A stretch of DNA of 29,905 nucleotides, taken from positions 1 to 29,905 of the forward strand of contig DATAPW010000234.1 in assembly GCA_036265005.1 (NCBI GenBank). Reading direction: 5' to 3'. Position 1 is the stretch's first letter, and each line of letters starts with the position of its first letter. The notes under the pieces are model-generated. The model saw nothing but the letters and a program-made list of their open reading frames with translations. It was not told the origin of the DNA and did not search any database. Source of the DNA: JAMXLO01 sp036265005. GTDB taxonomy: Bacteria; Pseudomonadota; Alphaproteobacteria; Acetobacterales; Acetobacteraceae. A program made the translations under genes and the position numbers. Below are positions 22,918 to 29,905 of this stretch, piece after piece.

Positions 22918-24177
22918 TCACGGGAACAGCCCGCGCGTGTTCTTCGCGCTGCGCACCTTCTCGACGCCGATCGCCATCGCTGCCGTGCGGTGCGAGACGC
23001 CATCCTGCTCGACCCGCTTCATCACCTGCGCGAAGGCCCGGTCCAGCACGTGGTACAGTTTGCCCATCACCTCCGACTCATCCCAGAAGAACTGCTGCAA
23101 ATCCTGCACCCATTCGAAGTAGCTGACCACCACGCCGCCGGCATTGCACAGGATATCCGGAATCACGAAGATCTCGCCGCGCCGCTGGTCCAGCACTTCG
23201 TCGGCATCCGGCGTGGTCGGGCCGTTGGCGGCCTCGGCCAGCACGCGGCATTGCAGCCTGCCGGCCACCGACGCGTCGATCACCCGTTCCACCGCGGCTG
23301 GCACCAGCACGTCGCATTTCTGCACCAGCAGTTCGCGCGGATCGAGCGACAACTGATTGGAGAAGCCAACCAGCGAGCCATGCTGCTCCGCATGCTTCAG
23401 CAGTGCCGGCACGTCCAGGCCGCGCGGATCGAAATAGCACGAGGTATGGTCCGACACGCCGATGATCTTCAATCCGCGCTGCGCCAGCGTTTCGGCAGCG
23501 TAGCTGCCGACATTGCCGAAACCCTGCACGATCGCCGTCGCCCCGTTCGGCTGCAGGCCGATGCGTTCCAGCGCGCGGCCGACAAAATGCGCGACGCCAC
23601 GGCCGGTGGCCTCGCGCCGCCCCTCGGTGCCGCCCGATGCGACCGGCTTGCCGGTGACGATTTCGGTCACCGTGCGGCCCTGGTACATCGAATAGGTGTC
23701 CATGAACCACGCCATGACCTGCTCATTGGTGCCCATGTCCGGCGCCATCACGTCGGTATGCGGCCCGACGAACGGGATCATCTCCTGCATGTAGCGGCGC
23801 GACAGGTTCTCCAGTTCGTGGCGCGACAGCGCGCGGGGATCGACAGTGACGCCGCCCTTGGCGCCGCCATACGGCAGGCCGGCCAGCGCGCATTTCCAGC
23901 TCATCCAGATCGCCAGCGCCGCCACCTCGCCGATATCGACGCTGAGCGAAAACCGCGTGCCGCCCTTGGTCGGGCCGAGCGTCAGGTGGTGCTGTACGCG
24001 GTAGCCCTGGTAGACCGCCAGGCTGCCATCGTCGCGATGGATCGGACAGGACACGGCAATGGCGCGCTTCGGATACAGCAGCCGGTCCCGTTCGTCGCTG
24101 GGGATCTCCAGGTGATCGGCGATCACGTGGAACTGCCTGCGGGCCATGTCGAACACCGGGCCCGTGTAGATTGTCAT
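22918..24177 (-). CDS. Glutamate dehydrogenase
   Basis: Interconverts glutamate and 2-oxoglutarate plus ammonium; member of the Glu/Leu/Phe/Val dehydrogenase family. The 419 residues are of the shorter GudB/RocG-like class. Substrate and catalytic lysines are visible in GPTKGGTRFS (Lys71), SWKCALAGLPYGGAKGGV (Lys95 and catalytic Lys107), with Asp147 in APDMGTNE. The dinucleotide fold carries GFGNVG at 219-224, and LAEAANGPTT and CNAGGVVVSYFEW follow as in the family. An excellent AAGGAG precedes the ATG at 24177. Cofactor choice (NAD or NADP) cannot be told safely. It is divergent from the nitroreductase gene, with about 103 nt for both promoters. Confidence 0.95.
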   Translation of the reverse strand: MTIYTGPVFDMARRQFHVIADHLEIPSDERDRLLYPKRAIAVSCPIHRDDGSLAVYQGYRVQHHLTLGPTKGGTRFSLSVDIGEVAALAIWMSWKCALAGLPYGGAKGGVTVDPRALSRHELENLSRRYMQEMIPFVGPHTDVMAPDMGTNEQVMAWFMDTYSMYQGRTVTEIVTGKPVASGGTEGRREATGRGVAHFVGRALERIGLQPNGATAIVQGFGNVGSYAAETLAQRGLKIIGVSDHTSCYFDPRGLDVPALLKHAEQHGSLVGFSNQLSLDPRELLVQKCDVLVPAAVERVIDASVAGRLQCRVLAEAANGPTTPDADEVLDQRRGEIFVIPDILCNAGGVVVSYFEWVQDLQQFFWDESEVMGKLYHVLDRAFAQVMKRVEQDGVSHRTAAMAIGVEKVRSAKNTRGLFP

Positions 24178-24280
24178 TCACCAACTCCTTCCTGGACGCA
24201 GCCGCAGCCGAGTTGCATGACCGGGATGGCTCGGGAATGATCCGCCATCCTCTCGGCTTTATCCCTATCTGGAGAACGAA

Positions 24281-25129
24281 GTGTCATCCGCAAGCACCTT
24301 AGGCGAAACGGCAGCCGACCCGCACGCAGTTCTGAGCCAGCGCAACCGCGACGGCGCGCTGGCACCGCCGGCGGCGTGGAACGCAGTGCTCGACACCATC
24401 CTGAACCACCGGTCGGTGCGCGCCTTCCTGCCACGGGCGCTGCCTGAAGGCACGCTCGAGATGCTGATCGCTGCTGCACAATCCGCCTCCACCTCGTCCA
24501 ACCTGCAGTTCTGGAGCGTGGTCGCGGTGCAGGAGGTCGAGCGCAGGTCGCGCCTCGCGGAACTCGCCGGCCAGCAGAAATTCATCCGCGACGCCCCGTT
24601 GCTGCTGGTGTGGCTGGCCGACCTGTCGCGGCTCGACCGCATCGCCGCGGAGCACCAGGCACAGGTGGACGGCACGCACTACCTCGAGGAATTTATCGTC
24701 GGCGTGGTGGATGCCGCGCTGGCCGCGCAGAGTGCGCTGATCGCCGCTGAATCGCTCGGGCTCGGTGCGGTCTATATCGGCGCGATGCGAAACATGCCGG
24801 AGCAGATTGCCGCGGAACTGGCGCTGCCGCCGCATGTGTTCGCGGTGTTCGGCATGTCGGTCGGCTATCCCGATCCGGCACGACCCGCGGATGTCAAGCC
24901 GCGCCTGCCGCAATCGGTGGTGCTGCATCGCGAGCAGTACTCCGTTGCACCGGGCAACGGCGCAATCGACGGATACAATCGGACGATGCGCGACTTCCAG
25001 CGCGAGCAGGGGATGAAGGCGATCGACTGGACGCAGCAATGCTTCAACCGGGTGAAGGATGCGGCGGCGTTGCGCGGCCGCGACCGCATGCGCGAGGCGT
25101 TGCGCAACCTGGGGTTCGAGCTGCGATAG
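24281..25129 (+). CDS. Nitroreductase-family FMN oxidoreductase (NfsA-like)
   Basis: An NADPH-dependent flavin oxidoreductase of the nitroreductase superfamily, likely a homodimer acting on quinones, nitro compounds or flavins. The 282-residue protein has the NfsA-type layout: NHRSVRAFLPRALPEGTLEM (FMN phosphate-binding Arg), AAAQSASTSSNLQFWSVVAV, a central LAAQSALIAAESLGLGAVYI then IGAMRN block, and FGMSVGYPD followed by VKPRLPQSVVLH. The C-terminal tail is longer than in minimal nitroreductases. The start is GTG 24281, preceded by GGAG. The downstream spacer carries a large palindromic repeat shared with the convergent ABC operon. Confidence 0.92.
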   Translation: MSSASTLGETAADPHAVLSQRNRDGALAPPAAWNAVLDTILNHRSVRAFLPRALPEGTLEMLIAAAQSASTSSNLQFWSVVAVQEVERRSRLAELAGQQKFIRDAPLLLVWLADLSRLDRIAAEHQAQVDGTHYLEEFIVGVVDAALAAQSALIAAESLGLGAVYIGAMRNMPEQIAAELALPPHVFAVFGMSVGYPDPARPADVKPRLPQSVVLHREQYSVAPGNGAIDGYNRTMRDFQREQGMKAIDWTQQCFNRVKDAAALRGRDRMREALRNLGFELR

Positions 25130-25136
25130 TCCCCAT

Positions 25137-25217
25137 CCGTCGTGGCCGGGCCTGTCCCCGCCATCAGTCGAGGCAGGGTGCCGGTTGCGATGGCCGGGAC
25201 AGGGCCGGCCATGACGG
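25137..25217. repeat. Large palindromic repeat between convergent genes
   Basis: The 29-nt arms, starting CCGTCGTGGCCGGGCCTGTC at 25137 and ending AGGGCCGGCCATGACGG at 25217, pair almost perfectly around 23 nt. The motif GGCCGGGACAGG is typical of alphaproteobacterial dispersed palindromes. It may also act as a bidirectional transcription barrier. Confidence 0.8.
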
Positions 25218-25235
25218 ACAAGCGAGCGCGGAGCA

Positions 25236-26042
25236 CTACTCCTTGACGCCGCCCGCCATCAGCCCGCGCACCAGGTAGGACCGCACGAAGAAGGTGAACA
25301 GCAGCACCGGCAGCATCACCAGCGTGCCGGCCGCAGCGATCTTGCCCCACTCCCAGCCGGCGTACTGCATGAAATTGACGATCGCCACCGGCGCCGTCAT
25401 CGCGCGCGTGCGCGTCAGGATCAGCGCGAAGAAGAAGTCGTTCCACGACAGGATGAAGCACAGGATGCCGGTCGCCGCGAGACCCGGCGCCGCCAGCGGC
25501 AGCGTGATGCGCAGGAATGCGCTCCACACGCCGCAGCCGTCGATCCAAGCCGCCTCCTCCAGCGAGCGCGGCACCGCGGCGAAGAAGCCGCGCATCGTCC
25601 AGATCACCAGCGCCAGGTTGAACGTCACGTAGATGACGGCGAGACCCATTACCGTGTCGAGCAGGCCCAGCCACGTGTAGGCCAGGAAGAACGGGATGGT
25701 GAAGGCGATCGGCGGCGCCATGCGAGTGACCAGGATCCACAGCGCGATCTGCTGATGGCCGCGGAACCGATGACGCGCCATCACGTACGCCGCCGGCACG
25801 CCCAGTAGCAGCGACACCAGCGTGGAACTGCCGCTCGCCAGCAGGCTGTTGAGGAACGAGGCCGGAAATCCGCCGGTCCACAGCGCGACATAGTTCTCCA
25901 GCGTGGGATTGAACCGGATGTCGGTGGCCATGATGTCCGCGTTGTGGCGGAACGACATCAGCAGCAGCCACAGCGCCGGCGACAGCACCAGGATCAGCAG
26001 CGCCACCGCGACGATTTCCACCACAGGCAGGCGTTTAGTCAT
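25236..26042 (-). CDS. ABC sugar-type importer, permease 2 (MalG family)
   Basis: Inner-membrane permease of a CUT1-type importer, 268 residues from ATG 26042 (MTKRLPVVEIVAVALLILVL). About six membrane helices are visible. The EAA loop that docks on the ATPase is EEAAWIDGCGVWSAFLRITL, in the last third. The frame is open 11 codons further, but that extension lies inside the preceding gene. Its start overlaps the end of the other permease gene by 8 nt, so the two are translated together. The C-terminus GLMAGGVKE is the usual MalG-type ending. Confidence 0.94.
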   Translation of the reverse strand: MTKRLPVVEIVAVALLILVLSPALWLLLMSFRHNADIMATDIRFNPTLENYVALWTGGFPASFLNSLLASGSSTLVSLLLGVPAAYVMARHRFRGHQQIALWILVTRMAPPIAFTIPFFLAYTWLGLLDTVMGLAVIYVTFNLALVIWTMRGFFAAVPRSLEEAAWIDGCGVWSAFLRITLPLAAPGLAATGILCFILSWNDFFFALILTRTRAMTAPVAIVNFMQYAGWEWGKIAAAGTLVMLPVLLFTFFVRSYLVRGLMAGGVKE

Positions 26043-26937
26043 CGATCGCTTCGCCACCCATGCGGTTGACCGCAAGGCTCAACAGCAGCACGCCCAGGAC
26101 GATCAGCACGGCGATCGCACTGCCGTAGCCCCAATAGGAAAAATTGAAGGTCTGCACGAAGGCATAGTAGTTGGTGACCTCCGTCGCCCCGCCGGGTCCG
26201 CCGTCGGTCAGCACATAGATCAGCGGAAAAGCCTTGATGCTGTCGATCAGGCGGAACAATGCGGCGACAACCAGTGTCGAGCGGATGTACGGCAGGCGGA
26301 CATGCCAGAACAACTGCACGGCGCCGGCGCCGTCGATGCGCGCCGCCTCCTGCGGTTCCTTCGGCACCATCTGCAGCGCCGCCAGCACCATCAGCATGGT
26401 GAACGGGAACCACTCCCAGGTGTCGGCCACCGCGATCGCCCAGATCGCGGTGTTCGCGTTGGTGATCAGCGAATGGATCGGCAGGCCGAACCACGCCAGC
26501 AGATGGTGCAGCGGGCTGATGTCGGGCGTGTAGATCACCTTCCAGATGATCGCCACGACGATGGGCGGCAGCACCATCGGCATCAGGAAACTGGTGCGCA
26601 CCGCTTCGAGCAGGCGTGAGGGCCGGTCCAGCAGCAGCGCCAGGCCGAGGCCCGCGGCGAGCTGAGTCAGCACTGTGACGACCGACAGCTCGACCTGCAC
26701 CCAGACCGAATGCAGAAACTCATCGGTGGTCAGCGCGCTGCTGTAGTTCTGCAGCGGCTCGGAAAAATCCAGTGCGGTGGCGGGATTTACCGGCGTCAGC
26801 GGCGTCAGGCTGGTGACGATGAGGTATACCGCCGGCCCCAGAGTGACCACCGCCAGCACCAGCAGTGCCGGCGCCAGACCGAGGCGAAACGCGCGATTCC
26901 TCTCGGCCGACCAGCCGGCCGCCTTGCTGGCCGCCAT
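26035..26937 (-). CDS. ABC sugar-type importer, permease 1 (MalF family)
   Basis: Partner permease of 300 residues, about six membrane helices. The first is APALLVLAVVTLGPAVYLIV, and the EAA loop is QEAARIDGAGAVQLFWHVRL in the second half. FPLIYVLTDGGPGGATE near the C-terminal part is a strong CUT1 permease 1 signature (LTxGGPxxxT). It lies 9 nt behind the binding-protein gene and overlaps the second permease gene. Substrate class (sugar, polyol or glycerol phosphate) is an inference from the family. Confidence 0.95.
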   Translation of the reverse strand: MAASKAAGWSAERNRAFRLGLAPALLVLAVVTLGPAVYLIVTSLTPLTPVNPATALDFSEPLQNYSSALTTDEFLHSVWVQVELSVVTVLTQLAAGLGLALLLDRPSRLLEAVRTSFLMPMVLPPIVVAIIWKVIYTPDISPLHHLLAWFGLPIHSLITNANTAIWAIAVADTWEWFPFTMLMVLAALQMVPKEPQEAARIDGAGAVQLFWHVRLPYIRSTLVVAALFRLIDSIKAFPLIYVLTDGGPGGATEVTNYYAFVQTFNFSYWGYGSAIAVLIVLGVLLLSLAVNRMGGEAIDD

Positions 26938-26946
26938 GCCGGATGC

Positions 26947-28293
26947 CTACAGCTTCACGCCGGCGCGCTTCAACTGCATCAGGGCGTTCTGCTGCGCCTG
27001 CGCCATTGCCTGCTTCGCGGTCTTCTGTTGGGAAACGATCGACTGGATGGCGATATCGATCTCGCGATCGACCGGTGGATACGGCGGCACCGTGCGATAT
27101 ACCGTGTAGCCCTTGGCGCCCAGGTTCAACGTATCGATATAGAGCTTCGCCACGTCAGTACCGTTGATCATCATCCGCTGCCTGAACTCCGGCATGTCGA
27201 TGATTGAGCGGCGGGTGACCGAACTGAAGCCATGGTCGCGAAACATGCGCAGGCCGAGTTCCTTCGACATCGCCCAGGTGATGAATTCCCACGCGGCATC
27301 CTTGTTGCGCGAGCCGACCGGAATGCCCCAACCGTGCGCCGCGACGTTCGGGAAACGCCCCTTCGGGCCGGCCGGCATCAGCGACAGGGCGCAGGTCTTC
27401 GCCGACTTGCTCTCCGGCAAGCCCATCTGCACCAGGAATGTCTCGTTGTTGGTGGAGTAGTTGGCACGCGCCTGGCGCAACGTCTCCACCACCTGGTCGT
27501 AGGTGTAGGACAGCACGCCGTCCGGCCCGTATTCGCGCAACATGTTGCAAAAGAAATCCGCGGCCGCCACCGCTTCCGGCGTATCGAGCAGCGGCATCAG
27601 GTCGTTCGGCGGCTTGCGGAACACGTCGCCGCCGAAGCCCTGCAGGTAGGGGATGAAGCTCCAGCCATAGTGGTTCTCGACCAGGAATGCCGACGTGTTG
27701 TCCTGCCTGTTCACCGCCTTCAGCATCGCCGCCATCTCATCGAAAGTGTCCGGCAGCTTCATGCCGGCCTTTTCGATCAGGTCGTAGCGCGACGCACCCG
27801 CCATCTGCACATCGGCGATCCATGGAATAGCGCAGAGCCTGCCTTGCGAATCCTTGAACGCGGCGGTGGCGCCGGGCAGGAAGTCGTCGCCGCCCCAATC
27901 GGCCGGCGTATGCTTCGGATCACTGAGGAAATCCGTCAGCGGCGTGACCCAGCCGGCGCCGATCCAGCGGCCGGAATAGATGAAGGTGACGTTGATCACG
28001 TCGTGCGCATCGCTCTTGGTGGACAATTCGATGTCCATGCGCTGGTTATAGATCGGGAATGACGGGGTCTCGTAGTTGACCTTGGCGCCGGTCGCCTGCT
28101 CGAATTCCGGGATGTAGTCCGCCAGGTATTTCGGATACGGCGCGCTCCAGCACGAGATGTTCAGCGTGACTCCAGCGAGCTTCTTCGCGCCGCCCTGGGC
28201 CGGCGCCTTGCCGGGCAGTGCCAGCAGGGCAGCGCCCGCGGCGGCGGATGCCAGCACCTGGCGACGCCGAACTGGACGCGCGGACTCGGCCAT
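26947..28293 (-). CDS. ABC importer extracellular solute-binding protein (family 1)
   Basis: Periplasmic receptor of the importer, 448 residues. The N-terminus has a twin-arginine-like signal (RRRQVLASAAAGAALLAL, residues 9-26) with a likely cleavage after APA at 30-32. The mature part shows the family 1 pattern: LNISCWSAPYPKYLADYIPE, FEQATGAKVNYET, DVINVTFIYSGRW and a conserved late KDAAWEFITWAMSKE. A strong GGGGAGGAG precedes the ATG. It is the first gene of a binding protein, MalF, MalG operon that contains no ATPase gene. The ligand is not identifiable; carbohydrate-like compounds are the usual choice. Confidence 0.93.
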   Translation of the reverse strand: MAESARPVRRRQVLASAAAGAALLALPGKAPAQGGAKKLAGVTLNISCWSAPYPKYLADYIPEFEQATGAKVNYETPSFPIYNQRMDIELSTKSDAHDVINVTFIYSGRWIGAGWVTPLTDFLSDPKHTPADWGGDDFLPGATAAFKDSQGRLCAIPWIADVQMAGASRYDLIEKAGMKLPDTFDEMAAMLKAVNRQDNTSAFLVENHYGWSFIPYLQGFGGDVFRKPPNDLMPLLDTPEAVAAADFFCNMLREYGPDGVLSYTYDQVVETLRQARANYSTNNETFLVQMGLPESKSAKTCALSLMPAGPKGRFPNVAAHGWGIPVGSRNKDAAWEFITWAMSKELGLRMFRDHGFSSVTRRSIIDMPEFRQRMMINGTDVAKLYIDTLNLGAKGYTVYRTVPPYPPVDREIDIAIQSIVSQQKTAKQAMAQAQQNALMQLKRAGVKL

Positions 28294-28380
28294 GTGACTC
28301 CTCCCCGGTCGATCTTTGCGGCCAGAGTGAGCGACGGCATAACGCTTGGCAAGCGAACCGGCGGCAGGGAGAATTCAACC

Positions 28381-29031
28381 ATGACACGACAGGCAGCGAT
28401 CATCGCTCATCTGCGGCAGGAACTCGGCGATGCTGCCACCGCGGAAGCACTGGCCGGCATCATCGAAGCTGACACACTGTCCTGGCGCGCACCGGTTATC
28501 GACGTGGCTCAGGTTGCCAGCGTCATCGCCTTCACCTTCGGCAACCGCATGCTGCCGAACGGCAACCGCGAGCCGGGGCCGGTCAACCTGGCGCTTGCCG
28601 ACATCGTCGCCGACCTGCATCGGCGCACCGGCGCCCGCGTGTTCGCGCAATGGGAGGTGGCCGCCGCGCTGCAAGGGCGCGTGCCCGACACGCTGGTGGT
28701 CGCCATCAATCCCGGCCGCGACGAACGCGGCGAGCCGGTCTACCTCAGCACCACCGGCGTGATCGAGGCGATCGCGCGGCAAGCCGGCGATCCCGCATCG
28801 TTGGGACGCGTCGCCGTCGTCGCGTTCGCTGACCATCTGTATCGCTGCGTCGCCACGTGCCGCCGCCTCGGCTTCGACGCCTGTGCACCGGACGGCGTGG
28901 CGATGCCGACGGAGTACGATCCGGACTCCGGTCAGGCGTGGTGCCGAGACCGCATTGCCTATCTGCTGCACGACATCATGATCCGCATCACCGAACGGCG
29001 CGCCGCGGTGGTTGGGTCGTTGCGGCAGTGA
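28381..29031 (+). CDS. Conserved hypothetical protein, faintly DUF218-like
   Basis: No confident family. From ATG 28381, preceded by GGGAGA, the product is 216 residues, apparently soluble. The C-terminal half (VAVVAFADHLYRCVATCRRL, then GFDACAPDG) recalls the end of DUF218/YdcF-type proteins, where a V-x-x-x-x-H-x-x-R-a pattern precedes a Rossmann-like strand and a late Trp/Arg-rich helix. The N-terminal half has VIAFTFGNRMLPNGNREPG instead of a clear family motif. The open frame extends 29 codons upstream into the promoter spacer, but that part looks non-coding. It is divergent from the solute-binding protein gene and probably shares its promoter region. Confidence 0.6.
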   Translation: MTRQAAIIAHLRQELGDAATAEALAGIIEADTLSWRAPVIDVAQVASVIAFTFGNRMLPNGNREPGPVNLALADIVADLHRRTGARVFAQWEVAAALQGRVPDTLVVAINPGRDERGEPVYLSTTGVIEAIARQAGDPASLGRVAVVAFADHLYRCVATCRRLGFDACAPDGVAMPTEYDPDSGQAWCRDRIAYLLHDIMIRITERRAAVVGSLRQ

Positions 29032-29189
29032 GGTTCACCGCTTGACGGCTGTTTCAGGCGGTTCCTAGAGCACGCACTAGCTGATAAAGTGCTTGTTCCT
29101 GACTGCAAACTTGTCCACACGTGTTCCTGATGCCCCCCACGCCCGCTAAGGGGTGTATGTCGGGGTGCGTGTCGCTAGGGAGACCGTCA

Positions 29190-29905
29190 ATGGGAAAGCT
29201 GAATCACCTGAAGGCAAAGGCCATAGTGAAGTCGGGAATGCATGGTGACGGCGACGGACTCTACCTACAAGTCCGCTCACCAACACGGCGCAGTTGGATA
29301 TTCCGATGGAAGCAACAGGGCCGGCCCCGTGTCATGGGTCTCGGTAGCTTTCCTGATTGCGGACTGGCCGAGGCAAGAGAGCACGCGGCCAATGCGCGCA
29401 AGCTACTGAGGCAGGGTATCGACCCCCTGATCCACCGAGAGACCAAGCGTTTGGAATCTGCCGAGCGGCCCAACACGTTCGGTGACGTGGCTCGCGCATT
29501 TCATGACGCACACAAGGCAGGCTGGCGGTCGGCAAAGGCAAGTGCGCAATGGCTCACCGCGCTCGACCAGCACGCCAAGCCAATCATGACGATGGCAGTC
29601 GCCAGTGTGGACACCGCCGCCGTCATGCGGTGCATCCGCCCGATGTGGGGCACGAAGACTATTACCGCTGACAGAATCCGCTCTCGCGTTGAGGTCGTGT
29701 TGAACTATGCGGCGACGCACGGCTGGCGCAGTGGTGACAACCCCGCCCGTTGGCGTGGGCACATATCCAACCTACTCCCGCCGAGCCGGCGCGTGGCTAA
29801 GGTGCGGCACCACAATGCGCTACCCTGGCAACTGGTCCCCGCGTTCGTGGCCGACCTGGAAGCCGAGGGCGGTCTCGGCGCGCTGGCTGTCAAATTCACT
29901 CTGTT
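29190..29905 (+). CDS. P4-type tyrosine integrase, N-terminal part (runs off the window)
   Basis: Site-specific recombinase of an integrative element. The first 238 residues are in the window. MGKLNHLKAKAIVKSGMHGD, then GDGLYLQVRSPTRRSWIFRW, is the arm-DNA-binding domain (DUF4102 type). GLGSFPDCGLAEAREHAANA, then RKLLRQGIDPL, follows, and the core-binding SAM-like domain begins at TFGDVARAFHDAHKAGWRSA. The catalytic domain with the Tyr lies beyond the window. The ATG at 29190 has AGGGAGA upstream. GC content looks lower than in the neighbours. P4-type integrases usually lie just inside an integrated island, so the island should extend to the right; the 158-nt spacer 29032-29189 may hold the attachment site, though no tRNA end is visible in it. 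Confidence 0.93.
   Translation, partial: MGKLNHLKAKAIVKSGMHGDGDGLYLQVRSPTRRSWIFRWKQQGRPRVMGLGSFPDCGLAEAREHAANARKLLRQGIDPLIHRETKRLESAERPNTFGDVARAFHDAHKAGWRSAKASAQWLTALDQHAKPIMTMAVASVDTAAVMRCIRPMWGTKTITADRIRSRVEVVLNYAATHGWRSGDNPARWRGHISNLLPPSRRVAKVRHHNALPWQLVPAFVADLEAEGGLGALAVKFTL

Noticed and set aside
22735..24240. A 501-codon plus-strand open frame opposite glutamate dehydrogenase.
   Set aside because: Antisense shadow that also runs through the REP-like element; glutamate dehydrogenase motifs define the real strand.
1..29905. Search for a CRISPR array.
   Set aside because: No regularly spaced repeats of suitable length; the repeats found are isolated palindromes or single pairs.

Overview
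The window looks like chromosome from a high-GC alphaproteobacterium, most likely Acetobacteraceae/Rhodospirillales. This is an inference from the style of the proteins, a fumC/ribbon-helix-helix pair, several short dispersed palindromes of alphaproteobacterial type, and an alphaproteobacterial-looking small RNA. No species is claimed.

Layout. 25-3328 (+): a tightly packed queuosine cluster (tgt, queF, an HD-domain phosphohydrolase, queG). 3432-4121: a decayed fumC with two frameshifts, overlapping a ribbon-helix-helix gene whose ATG seems to have become CTG. 4177-4353: a small unknown gene. 4361-4435 (-): tRNA-Val(GAC). 4521-5402 (+): N-formylglutamate amidohydrolase. 5445-5535 (-): a well-formed small RNA candidate with its own promoter, a 5' hairpin, an unpaired UUUCCUCCCU and an intrinsic terminator; it resembles the alpha-r8/MmgR family. 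5671-6471 (+): lytic transglycosylase. 6474-10105 (-): acyl-CoA dehydrogenase, a translationally coupled membrane protein and a class III CoA-transferase. 10106-10631: repeat-bearing spacer. 10632-11570 (+): DehI-fold protein. 11653-12830: two broken genes, a glutathione S-transferase with an internal TAA and a frameshifted coiled-coil/membrane-anchor gene. 12840-13936 (+): a two-subunit ThDP-dependent decarboxylase. 14150-18490 (+): an RND efflux adaptor and pump behind a control region with a tandem 10-bp repeat and a TetR-style palindrome. 18713-21163 (+): an atypical SDR and zwf. 21435-24177 (-): glutamate dehydrogenase and an NtaA/DmoA-type flavin monooxygenase, with a REP-like element between them and a strong terminator behind. 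24281-25129 (+): nitroreductase. 25236-28293 (-): ABC importer (binding protein and two permeases, no ATPase gene). 28381-29031 (+): a protein with faint DUF218 similarity. 29190-end (+): a P4-type integrase running off the window, probably the edge of an integrated element.

How it works together. The first block makes and inserts queuosine into tRNA. The rest is ordinary accessory metabolism (acyl-CoA handling, redox enzymes, efflux, uptake). The most notable points are the minus-strand small RNA, the HD phosphohydrolase built into the queuosine operon, the four damaged genes within 9.4 kb among intact neighbours, and the unexplained palindromes.
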